Positions 24,638-35,059 of a DNA stretch of 64,000 nt are shown in pieces. The notes below the pieces were generated by a model. That model saw only the letters and a list, made by a program, of their open reading frames with translations. It had not been told where the DNA came from and made no database searches. Source of the stretch: Nematostella vectensis (taxonomy: Eukaryota; Cnidaria; Anthozoa; Actiniaria; Edwardsiidae); contig NC_064048.1 of NCBI RefSeq assembly GCF_932526225.1, positions 12,221,665-12,285,664 on the forward strand, read 5' to 3'. Positions within the stretch are counted from its first letter, which is position 1. Each line of letters starts with the position of its first letter. A program made the translations under genes and the position numbers.

Positions 24638-26004
24638 AGATTGCTGGCGCCACGCCATGTTCACCTCCTGTCATGTGTAATAAAAAAATCCCACACCCCC
24701 TATTTTTTTAATCTCTCTTAAATATTCATTGTCACCAGTCTACCTCCGAAGGGCCGATGATAAATTCTACCGACAAGAGACCAAAGAGTCTATTATAATC
24801 CGCGCTATTTGTCTAAATTATCAATCACATCCTCGTAGAAACTTCTAATGGACACACTGCTTTTACAATTTTGAAAGATTCTATCGCGTTTTACGCTAAA
24901 AATCATCAGAGATTGTTACGTAATCGACCGGAAGTAAACTGGTGACAGTGCGGCTTGTCATCATCGCAACTAAATTAGACGTACAGTATTTTCTTAAAAG
25001 TCATCACACTGAGATAATAGTAGTGGTTTGAGATGAAAGGATACACAATTCTATTTTATTGTGTTGTCCCCAGACCTCCCCTCGCCCCTTAAGCATCAGC
25101 AGCGCAGCGCACACCAATACTGAGATAAAAGTTAATATTTTTTTATTTACAATACATATGCGAAAGGTGCGCTACTGTGAAACCATCTCGTAACCTCGCT
25201 CCATCCTGCTATCTTCATTAAAATTTTGTTTGGATTATTTACAGAAACACTATGCACTCGCGGTAATGTACCATTCCTCTCGAGGACTCGGCGTCTGTTG
25301 ATAGTTCTTGCAAATGAAGGATGATGGTTTCTAACATTTTAGTAGGGTTATGTACTCGGTGTGGCGAATACCGAATGTGCAGGCGGGGGCAGAATGTCTG
25401 TTAATGACAACCTGTGGAAACAAACATCTTTTCTATGACGTCATACACACATACATGGTGATCTCACTGTCATGACGTCTTACATCATGACTTCTTTGTC
25501 ATGACATCGTATATGATCATCACGCTGTTATGACGCCATACACGCTGACCTAACTTCCATGACGTCACAAAGGATTGATTATCTCAATGTAATGACGCGA
25601 TACACGATGACCTTACTGTTATGTTTCGATTGTCTTGATTTTACCTATGTATATGACGACTAATTATTTTTTAATCATGACTTTTTTTACTAATGCTGCA
25701 CTATCTCGGTTATCTGCCTGTTTTTAAAGAGGCATGGTCTGCAAAGGATGTCAGGTTTTGCATGAAACTATTTGAAATGGCTAGAAATATTTTAGCCGTG
25801 CGAAATCACAAACAAGCGTTAAAACGTTTAATTACAGCGTAAATGCTAAACTAATCGAAGGATACCTTTTTGCCCTTTTTTTCAACTCGTGAAATCTCGC
25901 ACTCCCCTAATAAGCAGTACTTATGATCTTGTATTTACAATTTCGCTCCCGACATCCTTTGCAGCCGTATTGAGATCAAGCACAGCATACCACAGGGCTC
26001 CCGA
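24638..26004. other. Region downstream of the ODF3-like gene
   Basis: No gene recognised. A diverged repeat rich in TGACGTCA-like words occupies 25434-25625 (listed separately). The ODF3-like transcript on the minus strand should end in this interval; a poly(A) site could not be fixed. Confidence 0.5.
25434..25625. repeat. Cluster of CRE-like TGACGTCA/TGACG words in a diverged tandem repeat
   Basis: About six diverged units of 30-40 bp, each around ATGACGTCATACAC or a variant (ATGACGTCTTACATCATG, ATGACATCGTAT, ATGACGCCATACACG, ATGACGTCACAAAG, ATGACGCGATACACG), alternating with GATGACC/GATCTCACTGT-like linkers. Perfect TGACGTCA octamers occur twice. Confidence 0.6.
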
Positions 26005-29000
26005 TTAATCCACGTCCAGTACGTCCACCACTAAGGGTAAAGAATACTCCGAGTGTTTGATACCAAATGATACTTTTGGGACGGCCTTGTGATGCATCAC
26101 AACCTGTTTGAACCGGACAATATAAGTACAGAAGCAATTGCATTTCTTGATGCATCGAAACCTGTTTAATAATAGATAATACATGGACGAGTTGGTAGTA
26201 AAAAAGCGGATTTCTGATGCATCACAACTTGTTTAAACCGGACAATATAAGGAAAGTATAGGAGCAAGTAATTTATTTTATGCATCTAAACCTGTTTAAA
26301 CAGGACAGGACAATATTTTTGGTGTTTTTTTTGTAACGAAGACCATTATGTAGCTAGTCTAAAAAAAACTTGCACCCTCACTGGACAATCCTAAGACACG
26401 TGACCGTGACATGAAACCTCATTGGACGATTAGAGGACACATGACGTCATTTGACACGTGAATACCCTTTTTTCCATCACTTGACACACGAGTTCAGCTA
26501 GTGCCAATTCAGAGCTTCTCAGTGACAGTGCTTACTAACAATACACACACGGGTCACTTGATGTGGAGCCCTAGCTCTGTTGTGCCTTCCGCACCAGTAT
26601 AGCTGGTGTAGAGGTCGTAGAGGTGCCAGAGTTTTATCGGGTGATTCACAGACTTGTGAGGAAAGTTTGTACATACATGTCGTTACGACAAACAACGAAA
26701 AGTAACAATTTACCCTAGATTTCGTAACAGTGCTTAAATTGGTTATTTAGATGAATATCGATACAAATACCCTAGATTTCGTAACAGTGCTTAAATTGGT
26801 TATTTAGGTGAATATCGATACAAATATGAATCGGTATGGATCAGAAAAGATAATGAATAAACTAACATATGACTATGGAAAAATGTAGGGTCTGAAATCG
26901 GTGAAAGGCGAGGAATATGTCCAGAGCAACAGATGCCTAGATCTCGCGCCTTTTGATACCGTTGAAATACCATCGTAAAAGAGAATTTGATGATTTGTTA
27001 AAGTAGCGCGAAGTAGAAGCAATGAAAGTAGCACTGAAATTCGTGAGGAACAGCTTACTGTATAATGAAAATAGGAAGAAAAAGTGCAATTTGTTTTTGA
27101 AAGTCGGACAGACCGCTTTACCTTTTCCGGACTGTGCTGTCCGGGCCCTGGCTTCTGTGTGGAGTCCCCAGGCATAAAATTTCGACCATTCATGGAGTAT
27201 GCCGCCATGCGCTTGCGATATTTGTCTGGTGACGTCACCTTGTAGGTGCCGGGTCCGGGGGTCTAGAATCGGACAGGACAAAAATAATCATCAACAATAA
27301 GGATGATGGTGGTTATAAAGGAGAAAACGTCGAGGGAAGAAGTGACATGAAATGGCTGGATTATGATAATTCTCTCTCTCTCCTTACCCACCCCCTCCCC
27401 TCGTTTTTTATTTTTGCTCAAAATCCAAGGTGGCGGCTACGAATCGCTCGAGGCTGGTTTTTCGCTATAAAAATATCGGGCAAACGCCGGCATTGCAAGC
27501 TATTTTACCGTCCGGAGGTCTAAAATCGGACAAGAAAAAAATAATTAACTCATCAGTAGCATCTGGAGTGCACTCTTTATTACAAAAACATTCTGAGCTT
27601 TGTGCGAAAAATTTTTTGTTCCAAATCAATACCCTTTGAAATTTAAACTCATGGGTCATTCTGTCTGTAATTTTTCACTTGTGTCATTTCTTATATACGC
27701 TAGTTTATGTGGTGTTTTCAAATAGATTTGAGAAACATTATAGCAAAAACAAAACTAAATAATTTAAAAGGCCTCGGTAAGAACACTTAATTCATCCACG
27801 AAATGCTCCAAAAATAGCCGGCAACAAAAAGTTAGGCGGTCTGATAAAAAAATGAGGGCGTAATGATGTTAAGCATAATATTACAATCACCACAGACCTT
27901 TTGTAAGTCCTCGCTAAATCCGCCGTTGTTACTTCGTCCTGTGAGCGAGTAGGCGGCCGCTGAGGCCTTGTTCACCACCTTGGGGCCCGTGAGCGCGGGG
28001 AGACTGTACGAGTTGGGCGAGGGAGTGATTTGTTTCTGAGCGTACTTAGTCCGTGAGCCGAACGAGTAGCTGGGAGCTTTCCGCTCGTGCGGGATGCTGT
28101 GCTTCTCGGGGGAATATTCACCTGGAAAATACACGAATTTAGGAATGTAAAAATAATGTTTACCGGCAAATCACTGTTTACAATCTACTCGCTACCAACA
28201 TGAACTCCCCACAACTAAACTCGTTAACATTATTGGTTATTTCGCCACCATTAAGTAAGTAAATCAAGGAAAACATCGCCTTCATCATCGTCAGCAACAT
28301 CATTATATCAAATCATCACCACAACCACCACCATCATAATCTTTTACCGTCATCATTATCATCACCGCCATTATCATTAAGGCCATTGTTATCATCCAAC
28401 TTAGCAACACTGTTGGGGGGTTAACAAATAAAAGAAGAAATGGATCGGAATAATAAATCAAACAAAATATAAATAATATTATCATTACAACTACCGTGGT
28501 CATCATCAGCATTGTCAACAAACATCGATAGCTATATTTATATATAAAATATATATTTATAATAAAAGCTTATATGTATTTTCGTGTCAAGTTCTCTTTA
28601 AATCATTACCATGACCACCACCGCCATCATAATTTTTACCATCGTCATTTTCAACATCATCATCAACACCATCATCTCATTACTATCACCGCAATCATCA
28701 TTATAAATCATCGTCGTCGTCACCACAATCAGCTCCTATATACCCAGAAACTATATAACGACATGTTTTTATCACAGCTACTTTTGTCAGTTTTAATCAC
28801 CGTCTCCATCTTAACGATCACTAAAATAACATTATTTCGCAGAGTTCTGCCAATAGAATCGTATGATACAACTATTTTGTTATCAAAAATAAAGTAGAGC
28901 AAATATGTGATTACCATCCTAACCTGGTCCAGGGACGTGAGAAAGATTCTTTTCTTTAGCGCGACTATACAGCGAGAATGCCGGCGTCCCATCTTTCCCG

Positions 29001-31439
29001 CACTGCGTTAAGCCAGAAGGAACCATATACTTAGGGCCTGGACTTATTTGCGTAAAAAAATCTCGGTGACGCTGGCCGAAGCTGAACGCAGGATTGGTCG
29101 TTTTTCTCACGTCGTGATTCTTCTTGCCAACTGTTCCTGGTAGAAGGTACTTCGCTGGTCCAGGCCCGCGGCATTTCGCCGCGATCGTTATTTCCTTCTC
29201 TGTACAATCTACGTCTACTGTCATTTTCTGTTCCTCGCTTAGTTTTTTAACATTAGAATCTTGTTGCTTTTTGCTCGTTCTTAGCGCGAGTGTGCGCGCG
29301 GGTGATCTGGGCGATTGTGACGTCACAGAGTATATATAATGTAAACCATTAGCTGAAACCCACGCGAGGACGTGTAGACTTTCTTGTGAAAATATTTCCC
29401 ATTTTCTTGCAAAGCTGGTGCAATTAGCAAACATAAAGTTTATGTCAAGTTTTCATTCCATTACGAAAGTCTACAATATCTACTTATTTTTCTTTATTTA
29501 GCATGAAGCGGTAATATAAAACGGCGATATTTAAAATTATGATTAACAATCTACTTATATTAACTCTTGTAAACTTTTAAAAAACGTGTACACAAACAAC
29601 ATAAATTCTCGGTGCTTCAGCAACGCAACTACATATTAAGGCATTTTTCAACACTAAAGATCTCAAAGTCAACTTTGTGATAATATAATCCTCTCTTTTC
29701 CTATTTTGATTGTTTATCCAATTAAAAAGTATTTGATAATTGCATATTTTAATCTACTTTAAGGTGAAGACCAGAATCAACGATGTAAAATTTGCTTATA
29801 AGGGCAACGCATCACATTTCAAGGTTGAAACAGAATAAATAAGTTCTCAAAGTATTCAGCAATCTAACGGTGTAAAATTTGCCTTCATAACGACAACAAA
29901 TTATCACACGGTCACGTGGCTACTTTTCTGTTCCCTTAGCAACTACCACATGAATTCTAAAATTTGTAAACAACACATTATATTTACTTTATTTCAAAGC
30001 ATAGGATCTGCCGTATTTTTAAACGTTTTGATGAAATTTATTTTAGCAGTATAGAAATGTGGAAATATCGCAATTATTTTTGTTACTGCACGTTAAATGT
30101 ACTGTTTTTCATAAAGTTTGTGTGATCTTAAAGCTTTCGTACACTTATGTCAATGAGTGTTTTGTGATATATAATATATAAGTTTCTCCATACAATAGAC
30201 GCTAATCCTAGCCACTCGACGTGTGCACGGATACTCGGACAGTAAACAAAGCGCTACTAGACATTTGTTTGTGCAGTGTTTTTGTTATGTCAACAAACCA
30301 AAAGTAAACATAAGGTTAGCTTGAGCTTCAAATACCTTTTTATTATTTTATACTTCCGACTCTTTTCTATATTGCACAGATTCCAATTTCATTCTTCGAT
30401 GAAAAAAAAAGACCTTTTTTTCTTGAGTTCTGTTATTAGCGGAGCCAGCGCGGCCGCAGGCCGCGCGCGGAGCTCCATAGGTATAGAAATATGGTAAGCT
30501 ATGCGACTTGGTTTTGTGGTCACCGCGCGGTTACCCTCTGGTGTCACAAATCAGCCAGCCAGTAATCCAGCCGCGCAATATTAAAAAAAAAGTGTTTCAT
30601 GAGCATTCGCAAAGCATCACTTAACCAAATGACAATGTAGCTGCCATCATCAAATCATGGTCAGAGATTCCTGGTTTCGAGCGTGCGCCTTGTTGTGTCG
30701 TTGTCGGGTCATCACCCCTCGCTACCGACAGGCTACCGACAGGCTACCGACAGGCTACCGACAGGATTAGCCGTCCACAAAACCGCTAATCCAAAACCAC
30801 GCATATTCCTTGGTCTAGATAGAATACAGGCGAGCAGTAGAAAAACTAGGCGCGCAGGTTTGATGGCATGGGAAATACATCAAACATTGTGTAGAGTTGA
30901 GATTCTGCGTTGTGCGCCTCTCACATTCACTACCATCACCCTAGCCGTCTACAAAACCACTGCACCACATTATATTCCCGACATTAGAAATAATATAAGC
31001 CATCTGTGGCTATGAGCGCTGAGATCGTGGGAGTAGATCAACAGAGGGCTGGAATCTTAGGTTAAACGCCTTCTTAAAACGAAAAGCAAACCACTTGAAA
31101 AGTCAGCGCAACACAACACCTCCTACCTGGTCCGGGCGGCCTTATTATCGTCTTCTTAGCGTAGCGATCCGTTCCTCCTAACGAATATTTCGGATTTCCC
31201 TCGGCTCCAACCCTTGTTATCCGTGAATCTGGAAGATACATCGGACCGGGGCTGCAATCATTTGTCAACGCATGCATGTGCTTGTTCCCAAAACTGAACG
31301 CCGGTCTCCTGTTCCTGGTGACATCGTGCATGTTATAGTTGCACGTAGTGGGAAGCATGTATCTCCCCGGACCTGGACCGCGAAAGATCGCCCCGATAGG
31401 GGGAAGTTTTACTTGATCGCCTGTTCTCGCATCGGGCAT
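26005..31439 (-). CDS. ODF3: Outer dense fibre protein 3 / CIMAP1-like (SHIPPO-repeat) protein
   Basis: Minus-strand exons: 1a 31439-31127 (ATG at 31439), or alternative 1b 29224-28924; then shared exons 28121-27898, 27262-27122 and 26103-26005 (stop TAA). Both first exons end in phase 1 within PGPG, so both fit the shared exon beginning EYSPEK. Predicted lengths are 258 aa (1a) and 254 aa (1b), close to vertebrate ODF3. The protein is a series of Pro-Gly-Pro SHIPPO repeats: GPGPGRYMLP, CSPGPMYL, PPGPGEYSPEK, TPSPNSY, TPGPGTYKV, KPGPGQHSPEK, ending FGIKHSEYSLPLVVDV. The family sits in sperm tails and ciliary axonemes, binding microtubules or outer dense fibres. The donor of the second shared exon junction (GTCTGT after 27898) is weak. 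The start of the last exon is repeated in the intron upstream of it. Confidence 0.93.
26091..26312 (-). repeat. Diverged ~61-65-bp repeat copying the acceptor of the last ODF3 exon
   Basis: GATGCATC(A)CAACCTGTTTGAA at 26091 (the real acceptor and first codons on the minus strand) recurs at about 26149, 26217 and 26279, partly with the following CCGGACAATATAA. Read on the minus strand, the copies at 26149 and 26279 keep TAAACAG before GTTT; the 26217 copy has changed AG to AA. Confidence 0.75.
26711..26824. repeat. Perfect-looking 57-bp tandem duplication
   Basis: TACCCTAGATTTCGTAACAG and the following 37 bp occur twice in a row (26711 and 26768), differing at about one base (ATGAATATC against GTGAATATC). 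It lies in the last intron of the ODF3-like gene. Confidence 0.9.
27505..27545 (-). repeat. Copy of an ODF3 exon-start and acceptor in its own intron
   Basis: On the minus strand, TTTTAG followed by ACCTCCGGACGG resembles the true junction TTCTAG / ACCCCCGGACCCGG at 27262, including intron sequence upstream (TTATTTTT.TCTTGTCCGAT). Similarity runs for about 36 bp. The copy would read into a stop (TAA) after four codons. Confidence 0.6.
28260..28735. repeat. CAT/CAC-rich simple sequence in ODF3 intron
   Basis: Two blocks (about 28275-28390 and 28600-28735) of CATCAT/CACCAC-rich imperfect trinucleotide repeat flank an AT-rich segment with TATATA tracts. No gene. Confidence 0.7.
28924..29224 (-). 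CDS. ODF3: Alternative first exon 1b of the ODF3-like gene
   Basis: Encodes a paralogous N-terminal SHIPPO block from MTVDVDC through RGPGPAKYLLPG, NPAFSFGQRH, ISPGPKYMVPSG to VPGPG, colinear with exon 1a at 31439-31127 but clearly diverged. The ATG at 29224 has A at -3 (GAAAATG). The frame is open further upstream without an obvious better start. No copy of the shared exons lies between 1a and 1b, so 1a must use the same downstream exons, or 1a is an orphan exon. Separate promoters are the simplest reading; transcripts would decide. Confidence 0.8.
29310..29345 (-). promoter_or_regulatory. Candidate promoter of exon 1b: TATA-like box and CRE
   Basis: On the minus strand about 90-120 bp before the 1b ATG stand TATATATA and then a perfect CRE octamer TGACGTCA, in GACGTCACAATCGCCC context. 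A CRE near the start is typical of many vertebrate testis-expressed genes; whether it works here is inference. Confidence 0.4.
30435..30580. mobile_element. Dispersed GC-rich repeat, copy 1
   Basis: AGCGGAGCCAGCGCGGCCGC followed by AGGCCGCGCGCGGAGCTCC is a near-palindromic GC core inside AT-rich DNA, continuing TATAGAAATATGG and CTATGCGACTTGGTTTTGTG. The same ~145-bp sequence occurs at 59783-59925. The two copies differ by scattered substitutions, so this is an interspersed element (probably a MITE); its class is not determined. Confidence 0.75.
30728..30767. repeat. 12-bp microsatellite (GACAGGCTACCG)n
   Basis: Three to four perfect copies of CTACCGACAGG-type 12-bp units in a row, in the intron between ODF3 first exons 1a and 1b. 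Confidence 0.9.
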
Positions 31440-31950
31440 GGTGAGCTCTGTGTGCTACTAGGGGAAGTGATGAGTGAGATGGCTGGCTAGCGATTGTAGT
31501 GTGCTCAACACGCCGCGTTACGATTGACTAATTTCCGCCTAGTGTGTTATGTCAGTTATCAAAGTCAAGCCTTTGTGCTCAGACATTGAAGTAATCTCCA
31601 CGGATTTACTATTGACAACACAATCATCTCTTTTTGTTTGTGAAACATAAGACTTTGCCGCTTTTGTAGCTTGCTCTGTTATCGTAAACATAGACCCCCG
31701 GAATATGTAATTTCCTTTTTTCTGCATTTCTAGATTTGCTAGTTTTGTCTAAGAATTCCACTTTAATCGTTTGTTTGTGTCCCAAGTAGGATAGTTACTT
31801 TGCGCTTGTTTATTAATGGCTTGCTAATGGTTTAAGTAAATTTTAGTGTAATTGAAAATAAACAAAAGACCTAATTAAATCACACCAATGAAAACGCCAA
31901 CATTCGCATGACGTGAAAATAACATGATGTTCTTACAGTATATCTGGAGA

Positions 31951-32677
31951 CCATAGTGAAGCTGGCAGGCAACTCAGCAGGCAACTCGGTGAAGTTAGCA
32001 GGCAACTCAAATGTGATGATTTGTGTAATATCTCGGCAGGTATATGGCCGATTGTCACGAAATTTTGACACGATTGTACAAAAAGTACAACAAACATATT
32101 CATGCATGTATGATATCAAATATTATTAATCACGTGACTGTGTGACGTTGAATGTTCCAGCAGGCAAGTCGTTACATCACAATTGTCGCAATATCTACGT
32201 CCCATTTTCACCGATAGTCATCAAACTTTAACCTAAGTGTACAAATGTAATAACGAAGACAACGCCGTATTAGTTATTCTCATGACGTCATCAATCACGT
32301 GACCGTGGGAAAAAACATTTTCTCGAGTTCCTATTGAGAAAACATTACGAAACTTTCGAAATATGACAAATAGCACATGGGATTTTACAATCATGAACTT
32401 TTAAAATATGACGCCATCAATCACGTGACCGTGGGAAAAAAAATCGATATCTAGAGTTCTGACTGAAATAACAGTGAAATCGAAGTACGACAAATTATGT
32501 ATGTCGTTATTAAAGCCTAACTTTTTTGGAATGTTTTCGTGATTTACTTTTATAAAAACATATAGCAGGCAACTTGACAGTACAGCAGGTAACTCGTGAT
32601 GCACTGGGAATATCGTATTCGTCGTTATTAAAGCTTCACCGAGTTGCCTGCTGAGTTGCCTGCCAGCTTCACTATGG
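31951..32677. mobile_element. 727-bp DNA transposon: perfect 44-bp TIRs and 10-bp target duplication
   Basis: The left end starts CCATAGTGAAGCTGGCAGGC and the right end is its exact inverse for 44 bp. TATCTGGAGA stands on both sides (31941-31950 and 32678-32687), a 10-bp direct target duplication. GCAGGCAACTC words are repeated inside both ends. The interior has related blocks around ATCACGTGACCGTGGGAAAA (near 32291 and 32418), with no long reading frame. A 9-11-bp duplication is typical of Mutator-like elements, so a non-autonomous MULE is the best guess. The perfect ends suggest recent insertion. Confidence 0.9.
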
Positions 32678-33339
32678 TATCTGGAGAGCTTTGCCAGAAG
32701 TGAAATCTGAATATCTATGATTCCATTTGCGAAGTACTCAACTTTTCTAGTAATATTTCTAGTAATAACATAATCTTACCACATAACATTACAGAAAAAC
32801 TGTTGTCATGACAACGCAGCATTGGGTTACTCATTTGTTGTATTTCACAAAAGCGAATGGTAAATGGCTTATCGGTACTAATTCTTCGTAAAATTAAAGT
32901 CAGAGCCAAGCATTGGTAACCTTTAATAGATAATTGTTTTTATATATCCATATTCTTCGAAACGCAAGGTTACTTTCGACCGTAGAACTGCCATTTGCCA
33001 ATTGCCATTCGCTATTTGCACTTTCATTTTATTGAAACATTTCCTGAAATAGGTATACATGAGATTGAAGTTCGTACACAAAAGTTCGCGCAAGTGCATA
33101 AATTGTTTCAATAGTATTGAGAAAAGAACAAAAAAATATTGTCAACAAAATTATTCGAGGAATCTTTACAAGAGACGCTTCTTCTCCGCTTCCGTTCCCA
33201 AGTGAAAATCCTGCTTTACAAGTCTTTATTATTAGTCTCGGACATTTTAGCAAAGTCCTGATTAAAATGAACTTTTTATCTAAAAAAAATCTACATCGTT
33301 TGTGATAACTGCGCACTCTCGTCAGGATATACATATCAG

Positions 33340-33720
33340 TCCCGTACCCAGGATTTTTCTTGGGGTGTGTGTGTGAGTGGGGGGGGGGGGGGGCGGAATC
33401 AGAAAAAGTGGACCTAATTATCTAATTATTCCGGGAGAAAAGGGAGGGGGGTGGGGGGGAATCTGACCCCCACCCCAAAAAGAATAAAAAAGAATAAAAA
33501 AGTTTTTCTTATGCCTATGCATTATCTCCACGGGACGTTTATTGTCGGATTTGGCTACAAAAAGTCTGACTTATAGATTAATGACAAACCAGAGAGTGAT
33601 CTAGCTTATGCTTTATAGTTTTTTTGTCTACAAAAAGCACTATTGGATAGTCTATTGAGAACCGAAAGTGGACTTTTGGCCGTTGTGTGTGTGTGTGTGT
33701 GTGTGGGGGGGGGTTAACAT
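33340..33720. repeat. G-rich and GT-rich simple sequence
   Basis: Contains GTGTGTGTGAG with a 12-G run (33365-33392), GGGAGGGGGGTGGGGGGG (about 33442-33460), and a GT dinucleotide tract with a G run (33686-33713). The block CCCGTACCCAGGATTTTTCT looks like part of an interspersed element, but no second copy is in the window. Confidence 0.6.
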
Positions 33721-34807
33721 TGTTTGATCGAATGCACGGCACGGATAGAAAAGTGCATCAACATAATATCATTGTGTGAGCTCTTCAAATTCTAATAACT
33801 AAGGAGATTTTTTTTGTATCTCGGAAAGATATAGAAAAGAAAGACTAAATATAATATCGTATATTCTCTTTAAGATTTTTTTTGGCGGTGAGAGACTCCG
33901 ACACCTTGAAATCAAGAGAAAATTACATCTATTATGATAGTAATGATTCAGCCATTTTGTCTAAATCAGGTCTTTCTAGCGACCAAACTATTTTCAGTGA
34001 TAAACAAATGCACATTTTTCTTGTTATAATTATTGGTAGGGCGGAGTAAGTGTGGCCATTGACTTTAAAGAATGTTGATCAGCCGCTTCTTTATAAATGT
34101 TTACATTTGAAAATACATCTTATTATCTGCAAGAAAACTTCAAAATAACCACCCACGATAAAGGTTTAATACCTTATTAAAAAACGATATTTAAATTGAA
34201 GTATCTCAGTCACTTGCTCGAATTAACCGATGGAAATGAGTTCTTTCTAGTCAGTATCGTGCCCACCTGGTTTGTATTCTTTAACTCTTCCCAGACAGAC
34301 TCATAGACGGATATTTGCCCAAGCGCAAAAAAAACAGCTGAAGATAAAAGAATACATATTCTGGGTAATATGAATTAAATTTGAAAGTGGGGAATAAAGT
34401 TCGAAATAAGTAAAAGCTGTCTTTTTTTTATAACGATTTTGAAGGAAGGAAGGTGTTCAAATTATCTTTTTTGCCAGTCTCCATCAGCTCGTACTATTAC
34501 ACATGCAATAAAAAATGACTTTCTGAAATTAAAAAAAAAATGCATGAAAACTCTCGGAACCAAACGCACAAAAAAAACTGAAATATTTGTGATATTTTAA
34601 TACAAACCAGCATATAAATATAACCACTAACGGTTATTACCTGTGGTTACACAAGTATACAATACTTGAATACAATAATTGTTTTGAATTTTAAGGTGTC
34701 TTTGTTGGCTGAAGGCGGAGTTGCTAGGCAACCAGGGCTGGCAGCTGGTATGTTAATTAGTAGCGTGCTGGTCGTAAGAGACCACTAGTAATAAAAACAG
34801 AGTGCTG

Positions 34808-34900
34808 ATGGCGGCGAATCGGATCGTACCTTCCTTTCAACCACTGACATGTAAAAACTGTGCCATCCCCAGCATTACTTCAAAAGACAGAGACTTTTGA
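34808..34900 (+). promoter_or_regulatory. Possible upstream ORF of the GRIN1-like gene (30 codons)
   Basis: ATGGCGGCGAATCGG opens at 34808 and closes with TGA at 34898-34900, 160 bp before the GRIN1 start. It would act as a uORF only if the transcript starts upstream of 34808, which the sequence alone does not show. Confidence 0.3.
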
Positions 34901-35059
34901 ATAACGAACAATCGGATATCGACAAGCTTCGAACGTTCAATCATACGGAACGATTTGTGAAATCGATCCTTTGTGTATTGGTTTTTCCCGCGTTATTCAA
35001 TTTTCCGGCGGTTTTAGAGTCGGTTTCAAGTGTTGGAGTAGCTAGCATTTTGTGGGAAA

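Larger units (their letters stand above)
31440..35059. other. Divergent intergenic region between ODF3-like and GRIN1-like genes
   Basis: The two genes are transcribed away from each other across 3.6 kb. The interval holds the 31951-32677 transposon, a G-rich/GT-rich block (33355-33715) and otherwise AT-rich sequence. The GRIN1 5' leader and promoter must lie toward the right end. Confidence 0.7.
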
